From CAINEC01 sp046303115 (GTDB taxonomy: Bacteria > Bacteroidota > Bacteroidia > AKYH767-A > OLB10), in contig JBKCGZ010000064.1 in assembly GCA_046303115.1 (NCBI GenBank), forward strand, positions 1 to 10,689: a DNA stretch of 10,689 nucleotides, written 5' to 3'. The notes under the pieces were generated by a model. It searched no databases. It saw only the letters and a program-made list of their open reading frames with translations, and was not told the origin of the DNA. The position numbers and the translations under genes are program-made. Shown piece by piece: positions 1 through 6,410 of the stretch. Each line of letters starts with the position of its first letter. Position 1 is the first letter of the stretch.

Positions 1-111
1 TTTCTTAACAACGTTTCAATTTAATGGCCTAACATGGAACTCCTCTAATAATTAGGATTAAATTCTATTGAAAGAAATTAGATTTATAATTAATCCAAAA
101 ATCCCAAAAGG

Positions 112-201
112 CCTCGGGACGGTAGTTATAGGCAGAACTAATACGGCATTATTGAAAATAATCCCGACAGCTGTAGGAAGAAACGATACGCCTTTATTGA
201 A
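112..201. repeat. Two imperfect tandem 45-bp units in a non-coding stretch
   Basis: Read on the minus strand, one unit runs from 201 down to 157 and the next from 156 down to 112. Both begin TTCAATAA and share CGTAT and a TTCT-CCTA core; I count about 27 matches in the first 37 positions, after which they diverge. Because 45 is a multiple of three, both strands stay open through the repeat, giving 15-residue peptide repeats (minus strand FNKGVSFLP.. then FNNAVLVLP..). Neither reading frame has a credible start. The surrounding 1-204 stretch holds no other gene I can support. I read this as a non-coding repetitive element or a relic of one, not a gene. Its copy number elsewhere in the genome is unknown. 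Confidence 0.55.
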
Positions 202-204
202 AAT

Positions 205-240
205 AAAGAAGCCCTGTAGTAAATACTACAGGGCTTCTTT
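205..240 (-). terminator. Strong hairpin terminator after tRNA-Leu
   Basis: A near-perfect inverted repeat pairs 205-221 with 224-240 (AAAGAAGCCCTGTAGTA and its complement), a stem of about 15-17 bp with a tiny loop. It starts two bases beyond the 3' end of tRNA-Leu. The A/T ends of the arms give T-rich sequence on both sides, so it could terminate transcription in either direction. On the minus strand it would end the tRNA-Leu transcript. Confidence 0.85.
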
Positions 241-242
241 TG

Positions 243-327
243 TACCCGGGATCGGAGTCGAACCGATACGGCTGTTAAGGCCACAGGATTTTAAGTCCTG
301 CGTGTCTACCAATTCCACCACCTGGGC
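243..327 (-). tRNA. tRNA-Leu, anticodon UAA
   Basis: The complement folds as a class II tRNA of 85 nt. The acceptor arms are GCCCAGG and CCCGGGT with discriminator A73. The D-arm region contains GTGGAATTGGTAGACAC, the anticodon stem CAGGA/TCCTG closes the loop CTTAAAA (anticodon TAA, decoding UUA), and the long variable arm has a GGC/GCC stem. The T-arm is ATCGG-TTCGACT-CCGAT. The large variable arm and anticodon identify a leucine tRNA. CCA is not encoded, as is common in Bacteroidota. Two blemishes in the acceptor stem are a G1-U72 wobble and an A5/C68 mismatch. I see no good promoter in the 68 bases between it and tRNA-Gly, so it may depend on read-through. Confidence 0.95.
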
Positions 328-370
328 ATTTCTAAGACATCGGTCTAAGAAATTATTTTAGAACTGAATG

Positions 371-391
371 AAAAAGCCTCCTGAGGGAGGC
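371..391 (-). terminator. Rho-independent terminator between the two tRNA genes
   Basis: On the minus strand GCCTCC, loop CTCA and GGAGGC are followed by five T residues (stem 376-381 with 386-391, T-tract at 371-375). It lies four bases beyond the 3' end of tRNA-Gly, where a terminator for that gene would be expected. If fully efficient it would cut tRNA-Leu off from the upstream promoter. Confidence 0.85.
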
Positions 392-395
392 CTTG

Positions 396-468
396 AGCGA
401 AAGACGGGGGTCGAACCCGCGACCTCGACCTTGGCAAGGTCGCGCTCTACCAACTGAGCTACTTTCGC
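396..468 (-). tRNA. tRNA-Gly, anticodon GCC
   Basis: The complement folds into a standard 73-nt cloverleaf. The acceptor stem is GCGAAAG/CTTTCGC with discriminator U73. The D-arm has GCTC-AGTTGGTA-GAGC, the anticodon stem is CGACC/GGTCG with loop TTGCCAA (anticodon GCC, decoding GGC and GGU), and the T-arm is GCGGG-TTCGACC-CCCGT. Acceptor pairing is complete and the U73 discriminator agrees with bacterial glycine tRNAs. CCA is not encoded. It precedes tRNA-Leu on the same strand, with a terminator between them, and lies downstream of mutS on the same strand. Confidence 0.97.
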
Positions 469-480
469 ATATTCCTTTTG

Positions 481-511
481 AGAATTTATTTTTTAAGAAC
501 GTGTCCAACAA
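481..511 (-). promoter_or_regulatory. Possible Bacteroidota-type promoter for tRNA-Gly
   Basis: On the minus strand TAAATTCT (481-488) resembles the -7 element TAnnTTTG in six of eight positions, lacking only its last two bases. TTG triplets lie 17 and 20 bases upstream (506-508 and 509-511). Transcription would start a few bases before tRNA-Gly at 468. The match is partial, so this is tentative. No clear terminator for mutS is visible between 512 and 575, so read-through from mutS is an alternative source of transcription. Confidence 0.35.
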
Positions 512-575
512 AAATCCTATTGAACGGGTCGCAAAATTAAGTTTTTAATCGGTTTGAAACCAAATTTTCAGCAAA

Positions 576-3194
576 TTATTTTACTTTTTCTTTAGAAATC
601 AACTTCTTAATTTCATTTAATTTGATTAATGCTTCGACAGGAGTCAATGAATCAATATTTGTATCCGCAATTTCATCTCTGATCTGCATCAAAAGAGGAT
701 CATCTAACTGAAAAATACTTAACTGCATTTCTCCACTTTCCGTACTTATTGCTGAAGACTTTCCATCATTCTTAAGGTCGTGGTTATACTCCAACTTTTT
801 CAAGACATCCTCCGCCTTATTCAATACTTGAACAGGCATTCCTGCCATTCTTGCGACATGAATTCCAAAGCTATGTTCACTAACACCTGGGACTAACTTC
901 CTCAAAAACAGAATAGTATTGTCCATTTCTTTTATTGAAACATTGTAATTCTTCACCCTTTTAAACTGCGTTGTCATATCATTTAACTCATGGTAATGAG
1001 TCGCAAATAACGTTTTAGGGTTATATTTCGGATGTTGATGCAGATACTCAGCAATCGCCCATGCAATAGAAATCCCATCATACGTTGACGTGCCACGCCC
1101 AATTTCATCCAGCAATACTAAACTACGGTTAGTAATGTTATGAAGAATACTTGCCGTTTCATTCATCTCCACCATAAAGGTCGATTCGCCCTGCGATAAA
1201 TTATCACTAGCCCCTACCCTTGTAAATATTTTATCTACCCATCCAATCTCAGCTGAGGTAGCCGGAACATAAGCTCCTATTTGCGCCATCAAAACTATCA
1301 GCGCCGTTTGACGAAGTATCGCAGATTTACCCGACATATTCGGACCAGTAATCATAATAATTTGCTGCGACTCATTATCTAAAAATACATCATTAGGAAT
1401 ATATGACTCCCCTAAAGGCAATTGCTTTTCTAAAACCGGATGTCGCCCTTCCTTAATATTAATTACTAAGCCCTCATTTAATTTTGGTCGTATGTAATTA
1501 TTGGCTTTGGCTCCTTCTGCAAAAGATCTTAAACAATCTGCCTGCGCAATTTGATAAGCGTTCTGTTGTAATGCCTGTATATACGACATCGTTGAATTCA
1601 AAATCTCATCGTATAGCTTTAATTCTATATCCAGTATTTTTCCTTCAGCGCCTAGAATTGTTTCTTCATACACTTTCAACTCTTCGGTGATATATCGTTC
1701 AGCATTTGTCAGTGTTTGCTTTCTTATCCAACCTTCAGGCACCTTCGATTTATGCGCATTGGTTACTTCAATGTAATATCCGAATACATTATTATAAGCC
1801 ACCTTCAAAGAAGTGATACCTGTACGCTCACTTTCTTCTCTTTGAATTTTTAACAAATAATCTTTCCCTTCTGATGATATTTTTCGCAACACGTCTAACT
1901 CAGACGAATATCCGTCTTTTATAAATCCGCCTTTAGCTGCAACTGCAGGCGCCTCATCGGCAATAGATTCATCCAGCATTTTTAAAAGCTGTGCACACGG
2001 ATTAATCAAATCACCCATCTTTTGCAAAGCCTTATTATTGCTTTCTGCTAATTTATTTTTAAGAGGCGCTAGCATTGCAATACCTCTTTTTAATTGCACT
2101 GCCTCACGAGGAGTAAGTTTCTTAATAGCAATACGTGACGACAAACGTTCTAAATCGCCAATAGATTTTAATAATTGTTCTACTCTTAAACTAAATTCTT
2201 CTTGCTCAAAAAAACAAGATACTACTTCGTGACGCTCATTAATTGCATGAATATTTTTTAATGGCATCAACAACCATCTGCGCAATAATCGAGCGCCCAT
2301 AGGTGATACTGTATGATCCATCACATCGAGCAAGGTAGTAGCCTTTTCGTGTGGTGATGAAATAATTTCCAGATTACGTATAGTAAAACGATCAAGCCAC
2401 ACAAATTGATCTTCATCAATTCGAGCGATGGATTGAATATGACTTAATGAAACTTGTTGCGTTTGCTGAACATAATGCAAAGCAGCTCCTGCTGCAATTG
2501 TAGCTGCAACTAAATCCTGAATACCGAATCCTTTCAACGAAGTTGTATTCAGTTGCTTTAACAGCAACTCTTCTGTATAAGGTTGCTGGAACACCCATTC
2601 ATCCAAAGTGTAGATATAAAACTTATTTCCTAACCTCTCTTTTAATGTTTGTTGGTCTTTGCGCGAAACCAAAACTTCTGTAGGTGCAAAACTTTGAATT
2701 AGTTTATCAATATATTCCCAATATCCTTCGGCAGCAAAATACTCACCCGTTGAAACATCAAGAATTGAAAGTCCAATCAACTTTTCTGATTGAAAATAAA
2801 CAGCGGCTAAAAAGTTATTTGATTTATGATCTAAAATTTTATCACTAAATGCAGTTCCTGGGGTTACCACTTCCGTCACTCCGCGCTTAACAATTGTCTT
2901 TGTCATCTTTGGATCTTCCAATTGATCACAAATTGCAACGCGCAATCCTGCTCTAACCAATTTGGGCAAATAGGTCTCAAGTGAGTGATGCGGAAATCCC
3001 GCCAAATCCATTTCAGAAGCAGCACCGTTACTGCGCTTTGTTAAAACAATTCCTAACACCTTCGATGCTTTTACCGCATCTTCATTAAATGTTTCATAAA
3101 AATCCCCAACACGAAACAACAACAATGCATCAGGGTATTTTGCCTTGATGCTGTTATATTGTTTCATTAAAGGTGTTTCTTCTTTCGCTGCCAT
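576..3194 (-). CDS. mutS: DNA mismatch repair protein MutS
   Basis: This cytoplasmic ATPase recognises base mismatches and small loops and recruits MutL to start repair. The 872-residue length agrees with full-size MutS1. The N-terminal mismatch-binding domain carries GDFYE (residues 30-34), with the Phe that stacks on the mismatched base and the Glu that contacts it. The connector, lever and clamp domains fill the middle. The ATPase domain has Walker A GPNMSGKS (617-624), the STFMVEM signature region (around 665-680), Walker B LLDEIGRG with D696 and E697, and the ATHYHEL motif. Near the C-terminus QLSIF (824-828) matches the sliding-clamp binding motif QL[SD]LF, followed by a tetramerisation-type helix (LTPVEAL). 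All key residues are present. The start MAAKEETPLMKQYN fits the family. The gene is divergent from the TrmH-family gene. Confidence 0.98.
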   Translation of the reverse strand: MAAKEETPLMKQYNSIKAKYPDALLLFRVGDFYETFNEDAVKASKVLGIVLTKRSNGAASEMDLAGFPHHSLETYLPKLVRAGLRVAICDQLEDPKMTKTIVKRGVTEVVTPGTAFSDKILDHKSNNFLAAVYFQSEKLIGLSILDVSTGEYFAAEGYWEYIDKLIQSFAPTEVLVSRKDQQTLKERLGNKFYIYTLDEWVFQQPYTEELLLKQLNTTSLKGFGIQDLVAATIAAGAALHYVQQTQQVSLSHIQSIARIDEDQFVWLDRFTIRNLEIISSPHEKATTLLDVMDHTVSPMGARLLRRWLLMPLKNIHAINERHEVVSCFFEQEEFSLRVEQLLKSIGDLERLSSRIAIKKLTPREAVQLKRGIAMLAPLKNKLAESNNKALQKMGDLINPCAQLLKMLDESIADEAPAVAAKGGFIKDGYSSELDVLRKISSEGKDYLLKIQREESERTGITSLKVAYNNVFGYYIEVTNAHKSKVPEGWIRKQTLTNAERYITEELKVYEETILGAEGKILDIELKLYDEILNSTMSYIQALQQNAYQIAQADCLRSFAEGAKANNYIRPKLNEGLVINIKEGRHPVLEKQLPLGESYIPNDVFLDNESQQIIMITGPNMSGKSAILRQTALIVLMAQIGAYVPATSAEIGWVDKIFTRVGASDNLSQGESTFMVEMNETASILHNITNRSLVLLDEIGRGTSTYDGISIAWAIAEYLHQHPKYNPKTLFATHYHELNDMTTQFKRVKNYNVSIKEMDNTILFLRKLVPGVSEHSFGIHVARMAGMPVQVLNKAEDVLKKLEYNHDLKNDGKSSAISTESGEMQLSIFQLDDPLLMQIRDEIADTNIDSLTPVEALIKLNEIKKLISKEKVK

Positions 3195-3197
3195 TGT

Positions 3198-3205
3198 TAA
3201 CTTTG
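3198..3205 (+). promoter_or_regulatory. -7 promoter element for the TrmH-family gene and ruvC
   Basis: TAACTTTG is an exact match to the Bacteroidota -7 consensus TAnnTTTG. It lies 18 bases before the GTG start at 3224, implying a leader of roughly a dozen bases. No clear TTG is seen at -33, which would fall inside the mutS coding sequence around 3175-3181. On the opposite strand TATCTTTA (complement of 3209-3216) matches seven of eight positions and could serve mutS, whose ATG ends at 3194. The two sites are packed into one 29-bp divergent spacer. Confidence 0.5.
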
Positions 3206-3223
3206 TGGTAAAGATAAAAAATC

Positions 3224-3748
3224 GTGCATAAGCTTAAAAATGATGAACTCAATCGACCTGCCTTAAATGAGTATAAAAAGCAGGATAAACTTCCTTATGT
3301 AATTATTTTGGATAATGTAAGAAGCGCACTGAATGTAGGATCTGTTTTTCGAACAGCAGACGCTTTCAATACTTCAAAAATAATTCTTTGCGGAATAACT
3401 TCTACTCCTCCACACAAAGAAATTTCAAAAACAGCACTAGGTGCAACTGAATCTGTGGAATGGGAATATTTCGAAAAAACAGAAGATGCCATTAACCATC
3501 TTAAAAATCAAGGTTATTTAATTTACGCAGTTGAGCAGGCAACTCAAAGTTGTATGTTAAACGAATTTAATGCTGCAGGTAAACCTTTTGCAATTATCTT
3601 CGGACATGAAATGGATGGTGTACAACAAAGTGTAATTGATATTTGTGATGGATGTATTGAAATACCTCAATCAGGAACGAAGCATTCCATTAATATCTCC
3701 GTATGTGCTGGCGTGGTTTGCTGGGAAATTTATCGTCAGTTAAAATAG
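3224..3748 (+). CDS. TrmH/SpoU-family RNA 2'-O-methyltransferase
   Basis: This 174-residue protein belongs to the SPOUT superfamily, which transfers a methyl group from S-adenosylmethionine to ribose 2'-OH of tRNA or rRNA, usually as a dimer with a trefoil knot. All three SpoU motifs are visible: motif 1 DNVRSALNVGSVFRTADAF (30-48), motif 2 FAIIFGHEMDGV (122-133) and motif 3 IEIPQSGTKHSINISV (145-160), where Gln replaces the common Met after IP. There is no added RNA-binding N-terminal domain, so this is the short catalytic form and the RNA target cannot be assigned. The start is GTG at 3224: an in-frame stop lies at 3215-3217 and the first internal ATG would delete motif 1. The stop codon abuts the ruvC ATG. 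Confidence 0.93.
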   Translation: MHKLKNDELNRPALNEYKKQDKLPYVIILDNVRSALNVGSVFRTADAFNTSKIILCGITSTPPHKEISKTALGATESVEWEYFEKTEDAINHLKNQGYLIYAVEQATQSCMLNEFNAAGKPFAIIFGHEMDGVQQSVIDICDGCIEIPQSGTKHSINISVCAGVVCWEIYRQLK

Positions 3749-4354
3749 ATGAATACAAATAAAACAGATAAAGTAATTTTAGGTATTGACCCTGGAACAG
3801 TAGTGATGGGATATGGTATTATTCATATCACGGGTAATAACTTGAAATTAATTTCTGCAGGTGTTTTATCATTAGATAAAAAAGAAGACCATTTTCTTCG
3901 GATTAAAGAAATATTTGACACGGTTGAAAAATTAATCAAAGAATATAAACCAGATGAATTTGCGATTGAAGAACCTTTCTTTGGTAAAAATGTTCAATCG
4001 ATGTTAAAATTAGGACGTGCACAAGGCGCTGCAATTTCAGCGGCACTACACCATCATCTTCCGGTGCATGGCTATAGTCCGAGAACAATTAAAAAATCAA
4101 TTACAGGCAAAGGAGCAGCAAGTAAGGAGCAAGTAGCCAGTATGCTTAAAACAATTTTAAAATTCGAAGAAACTCCGAAGTTTTTAGACGCAACAGACGC
4201 TCTAGGTGTTGCTCTATGTCATCATTTTCAAACGAGAGGTATTGGTCAACACGATACAAACGCTAACACCAAATTGAAACCCCAATCCACAAAAAAAAGC
4301 AAGTCTTCATGGTCTACTTTTATTAATAAAAACCCTGAGCGTATTAAGAAATAA
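3749..4354 (+). CDS. ruvC: Crossover junction endodeoxyribonuclease RuvC
   Basis: RuvC is the homodimeric nuclease that cuts Holliday junctions symmetrically during recombination and fork repair, acting with RuvAB. The four acidic catalytic residues are present: D14 in GIDPGT, E74 in AIEEPFFGKN, and D147 and D150 in DATDALGVALCHH. The conserved basic stretch KKSITGKGAASKEQV (115-129) fits the DNA-binding region. At 201 residues it is longer than the E. coli protein (173); the extra length is a basic, Ser/Lys-rich C-terminal tail from about residue 163 ending in WSTFINKNPERIKK. The ATG follows the TAG of the methyltransferase gene with no gap (TAGATG), so translational coupling is likely. The 3' end overlaps the convergent HIT-family gene by 11 bp. 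Confidence 0.97.
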   Translation: MNTNKTDKVILGIDPGTVVMGYGIIHITGNNLKLISAGVLSLDKKEDHFLRIKEIFDTVEKLIKEYKPDEFAIEEPFFGKNVQSMLKLGRAQGAAISAALHHHLPVHGYSPRTIKKSITGKGAASKEQVASMLKTILKFEETPKFLDATDALGVALCHHFQTRGIGQHDTNANTKLKPQSTKKSKSSWSTFINKNPERIKK

Positions 4355-4748
4355 GTTCGTATGCTTTAAGAATTGCTTCGTGAGCGTTAATCATTTCTTC
4401 TTTAGTGGGCGACAATTTACTTCTTTCAAAATTAATATCTCCTACTTTATTTAATGGCACTAAATGGATATGGGCATGCGGCACTTCCAACCCTATAACG
4501 GCTACGCCTACCCGTTTACAAGGAATTGCATTACCTACAGCTTTTGCAACCTTTTGAGCAAACATCCAAAGCTGCACGTATTCGTCACTTTTAATATCAA
4601 AAATGTAATCTGTTTCCTTTTTAGGAATCACAAGTGTATGTCCCATTGCGAGTGGCATAATATCTAAAAAAGCCAGAAAATTTTCATCGTCGGCTATTTT
4701 ATAGCAGGGTATTTCACCTGCAACAATCTTTGAAAAAATACTGGCCAT
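4344..4748 (-). CDS. HIT-family (histidine triad) nucleotide-binding protein
   Basis: This 134-residue protein is a HIT-family hydrolase or transferase, probably of the Hint branch, acting on nucleotide phosphoramidates or similar adenylates in the cytoplasm. The triad HAHIHLVPL (H91, H93, H95) is intact, and by family analogy H93 is the nucleophile. The N-terminal part has the family's IFSKIVAGEIPCYKI and GHTLVIPKK segments. The physiological substrate cannot be told from sequence. Its ATG overlaps the greA stop by one base (TAATG), a typical coupled arrangement, so it is the second gene of a greA operon. The 3' end overlaps ruvC, and no terminator separates these convergent genes. Confidence 0.93.
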   Translation of the reverse strand: MASIFSKIVAGEIPCYKIADDENFLAFLDIMPLAMGHTLVIPKKETDYIFDIKSDEYVQLWMFAQKVAKAVGNAIPCKRVGVAVIGLEVPHAHIHLVPLNKVGDINFERSKLSPTKEEMINAHEAILKAYELIS

Positions 4749-5224
4749 TATCCTAATGAAATATCCAGAATTTCGAAATTTAACTTTCCTGCAGGTGTTG
4801 TTATCTCTGCAATTTCTCCAACTTTCTTTCCTAACAAACCTTTTCCGATAGGAGAACCAACTGAAATTTTTCCTGATTTCAAATCGGCTTCATTTTCTGC
4901 AACAAGCATGTACGACATTTCTGCTTTGTTAGCAGTATTTCGGATTTTAACTCTACACAAAACAGAAACCTTAGAAATGTCAAGCTTAGACTCATCAATC
5001 AATCTTGAATTAGCTAAAAGTTCTTCCATTTTTGAAATCTTCAATTCTAACAATCCTTGAGCATCTTTAGCTGCATCGTATTCAGCATTTTCTGATAAAT
5101 CACCTTTATCGCGAGCCTCTGCAATCTGACGAGAAATACTAGGACGTTCAACGTTTTTTAAATGCGCTAATTCATCCTGCAATTTTTTTAATCCTTCTTC
5201 AGTTAAGTAAGTAATATTCGACAT
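4748..5224 (-). CDS. greA: Transcription elongation factor GreA
   Basis: GreA inserts its coiled coil into the RNA polymerase secondary channel and stimulates cleavage of backtracked RNA, rescuing stalled complexes. The 158-residue length is typical. The N-terminal coiled coil carries the loop ARDKGDLSENAEYDAAKD (37-54) with the acidic tip residues D42 and E45. The C-terminal FKBP-like domain includes SPIGKGLLGKKVGEI. I chose the start at 5224 (MSNITYLTEEGL), which matches the family. A longer in-frame reading to 5296 would add 24 residues encoded by the promoter and a terminator hairpin, which is implausible. It is the first gene of a two-gene operon with the HIT gene. Confidence 0.97.
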   Translation of the reverse strand: MSNITYLTEEGLKKLQDELAHLKNVERPSISRQIAEARDKGDLSENAEYDAAKDAQGLLELKISKMEELLANSRLIDESKLDISKVSVLCRVKIRNTANKAEMSYMLVAENEADLKSGKISVGSPIGKGLLGKKVGEIAEITTPAGKLNFEILDISLG

Positions 5225-5236
5225 TTTTCTATTTTT

Positions 5237-5264
5237 TAAATTTACGCTGCGCTTATTAAAGCAA
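5237..5264 (-). promoter_or_regulatory. Bacteroidota-type promoter for greA-HIT
   Basis: On the minus strand TTG (262-264 past 5000, i.e. 5262-5264) is followed after 17 bases by TAAATTTA (5237-5244), which matches TAnnTTTG except for the last base. Transcription would start only a few bases before the ATG at 5224, giving a very short leader. The -33 element touches the base of the upstream terminator hairpin. Confidence 0.5.
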
Positions 5265-5294
5265 GGAAGACCTCCTCTTCCGAGAAGGTCTTCC
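5265..5294 (-). terminator. Hairpin terminator after the PorV-like gene
   Basis: GGAAGACCT (5265-5273) pairs with AGGTCTTCC (5286-5294). After one mismatch an inner CTC/GAG stem closes a four-base loop, giving about 12 bp in all. It lies 18 bases beyond the stop of the outer-membrane protein gene. On the minus strand it is followed by TTGCTTTAAT, which is only moderately T-rich, so termination may be incomplete. The long GC-rich stem in an A+T-rich spacer makes the role convincing. Confidence 0.75.
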
Positions 5295-5312
5295 AATTAT
5301 TTTTACTAATTA

Positions 5313-6377
5313 TTATAATGAGATATGTGCTCCGATAGAATGTGTTCCATCGAAAGTTTTTGTAGCACGGTATGAGTAATCTATACCAAAACGCTTCCCT
5401 GATTTTCCTAAAGGAACTTCATACGTCAATCCACCACTTAAACCTTTTAAAGCCGTGATATCCTCATCGATAATTGCATTCTTATCTTTCTTATCGATTG
5501 TATAAGCAGCACGAATTGCGAATGAATTTTTGAAACCATATTCAACACCTAATCCGATCTGATCACGAATGAACGAATTTGATGTAAATGCAATCGAAGG
5601 AGTAATTCTAGAATCAGTTCCAGCTTTAATATCATAAGCAGCACCAATTGAAACTAATGCCGGCAATTCAAAACTTTCAGTACGTTGCTCTTGAAGTACA
5701 TTAATATTTTGTGTGGCGTTATCATTTCTAAATGATAAACCTTCACCTTGATATTTCATTGGCGTACCAACGTTTCTTAATGCGATTCCAAAACGCACAT
5801 TGTCGTGATCTGCATTATTACCCGTTGTATATTGAATACCTACATCAACAGCGACGCCTTGTGCTTTAACATCATTAATTGATTCAGAAACAATATGCGT
5901 TGTAATACCACCTTTAATGCTATTACTAAACTCCTTAGCGTATGTTAATCCGATGTTTAAGAATTGTGGAGAATAAGTACCATTACCTCCGTCAGGATTT
6001 GATTCCGTCAAACGTTGGATCTCTCCAAAGTTCATAGACATAAATGTTAAACCTAATGCTCCGCTTTCTCCGACTTTTTGAGAAATACCAAATGCACTGA
6101 TTTTAATATCTGATCCTCTTAACCAATCAGTCTGTGAAAAGGAAATATCCGTTCCTTTTGAATAGGCAGCACACGCAGGGTTTAAACCGAATGATTCAAC
6201 ACCTCGTACATTAGCAAGTCCTGCTACTCCCCATCCTGAATTTTTAGCCCATGGGTTAATAAGCAACTCGTGAGCACCACTCTGGCCAGCACGATCTTCG
6301 TTACCAGCAAAAGTTTGCGAACTCATAGCAGTTAATGCTACTGTTGCAACTGAAATATATATTAGAATTTTCTTCAT
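5313..6377 (-). CDS. PorV/PorQ-like outer-membrane beta-barrel protein
   Basis: This 354-residue protein has a signal peptide (MKKILIYISVATVALTAM.., likely cleaved after about residue 24, TFA|GN). The mature N-terminus, with GVAGLANVRGVESFGLNPA (50-68), resembles the glycine-rich opening and NPA motif of the PorV/PorQ (FadL-like) family. The rest alternates short polar and hydrophobic stretches rich in Gly, Asn and aromatic residues, as in transmembrane beta strands (for example FGIALRNVGTPMKY). PorV of the type IX secretion system brings cargo to the outer-membrane attachment complex. Here the gene directly follows a large secreted protein, 33 bp away and with no terminator between, so a dedicated partner role is plausible but inferred. 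It could also be a general FadL-like transporter. The final residue is Leu, not the common Phe. Confidence 0.75.
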   Translation of the reverse strand: MKKILIYISVATVALTAMSSQTFAGNEDRAGQSGAHELLINPWAKNSGWGVAGLANVRGVESFGLNPACAAYSKGTDISFSQTDWLRGSDIKISAFGISQKVGESGALGLTFMSMNFGEIQRLTESNPDGGNGTYSPQFLNIGLTYAKEFSNSIKGGITTHIVSESINDVKAQGVAVDVGIQYTTGNNADHDNVRFGIALRNVGTPMKYQGEGLSFRNDNATQNINVLQEQRTESFELPALVSIGAAYDIKAGTDSRITPSIAFTSNSFIRDQIGLGVEYGFKNSFAIRAAYTIDKKDKNAIIDEDITALKGLSGGLTYEVPLGKSGKRFGIDYSYRATKTFDGTHSIGAHISL

Positions 6378-6410
6378 ATCTCTTTTTTTCTTTTTTAGGA
6401 TTGATAGGTA

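Noticed and set aside
21..44. AGGAG followed by ATG on the minus strand near the left edge
   Set aside because: The frame reads only four codons before a stop, so the ribosome-binding-site look is probably chance.
60..222. Minus-strand frame encoding the 15-residue peptide repeats
   Set aside because: It has no start codon after the in-frame stop in the terminator, so it cannot be a normal gene. I kept only the DNA repeat.
68..361. Plus-strand open frame of 97 codons covering the repeat, terminator and tRNA-Leu
   Set aside because: Its second half is the antisense of tRNA-Leu and the terminator hairpin, and its first half is the non-coding tandem repeat. The start codon is weak and the composition does not look like protein.
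205..470. tRNA genes as an integration site for a mobile element
   Set aside because: No integrase is present and I saw no duplicated tRNA 3' end, so there is no attachment-site evidence.
551..561. Small inverted repeat GGTTTGAAACC downstream of mutS
   Set aside because: It allows only a one-base loop and no following T-run on the minus strand, so it is not a convincing terminator.
5225..5296. Upstream extension of GreA by 24 residues
   Set aside because: The extension is encoded by a terminator hairpin and a promoter-like site, and family members begin at the MSNITYLTEEGL start.
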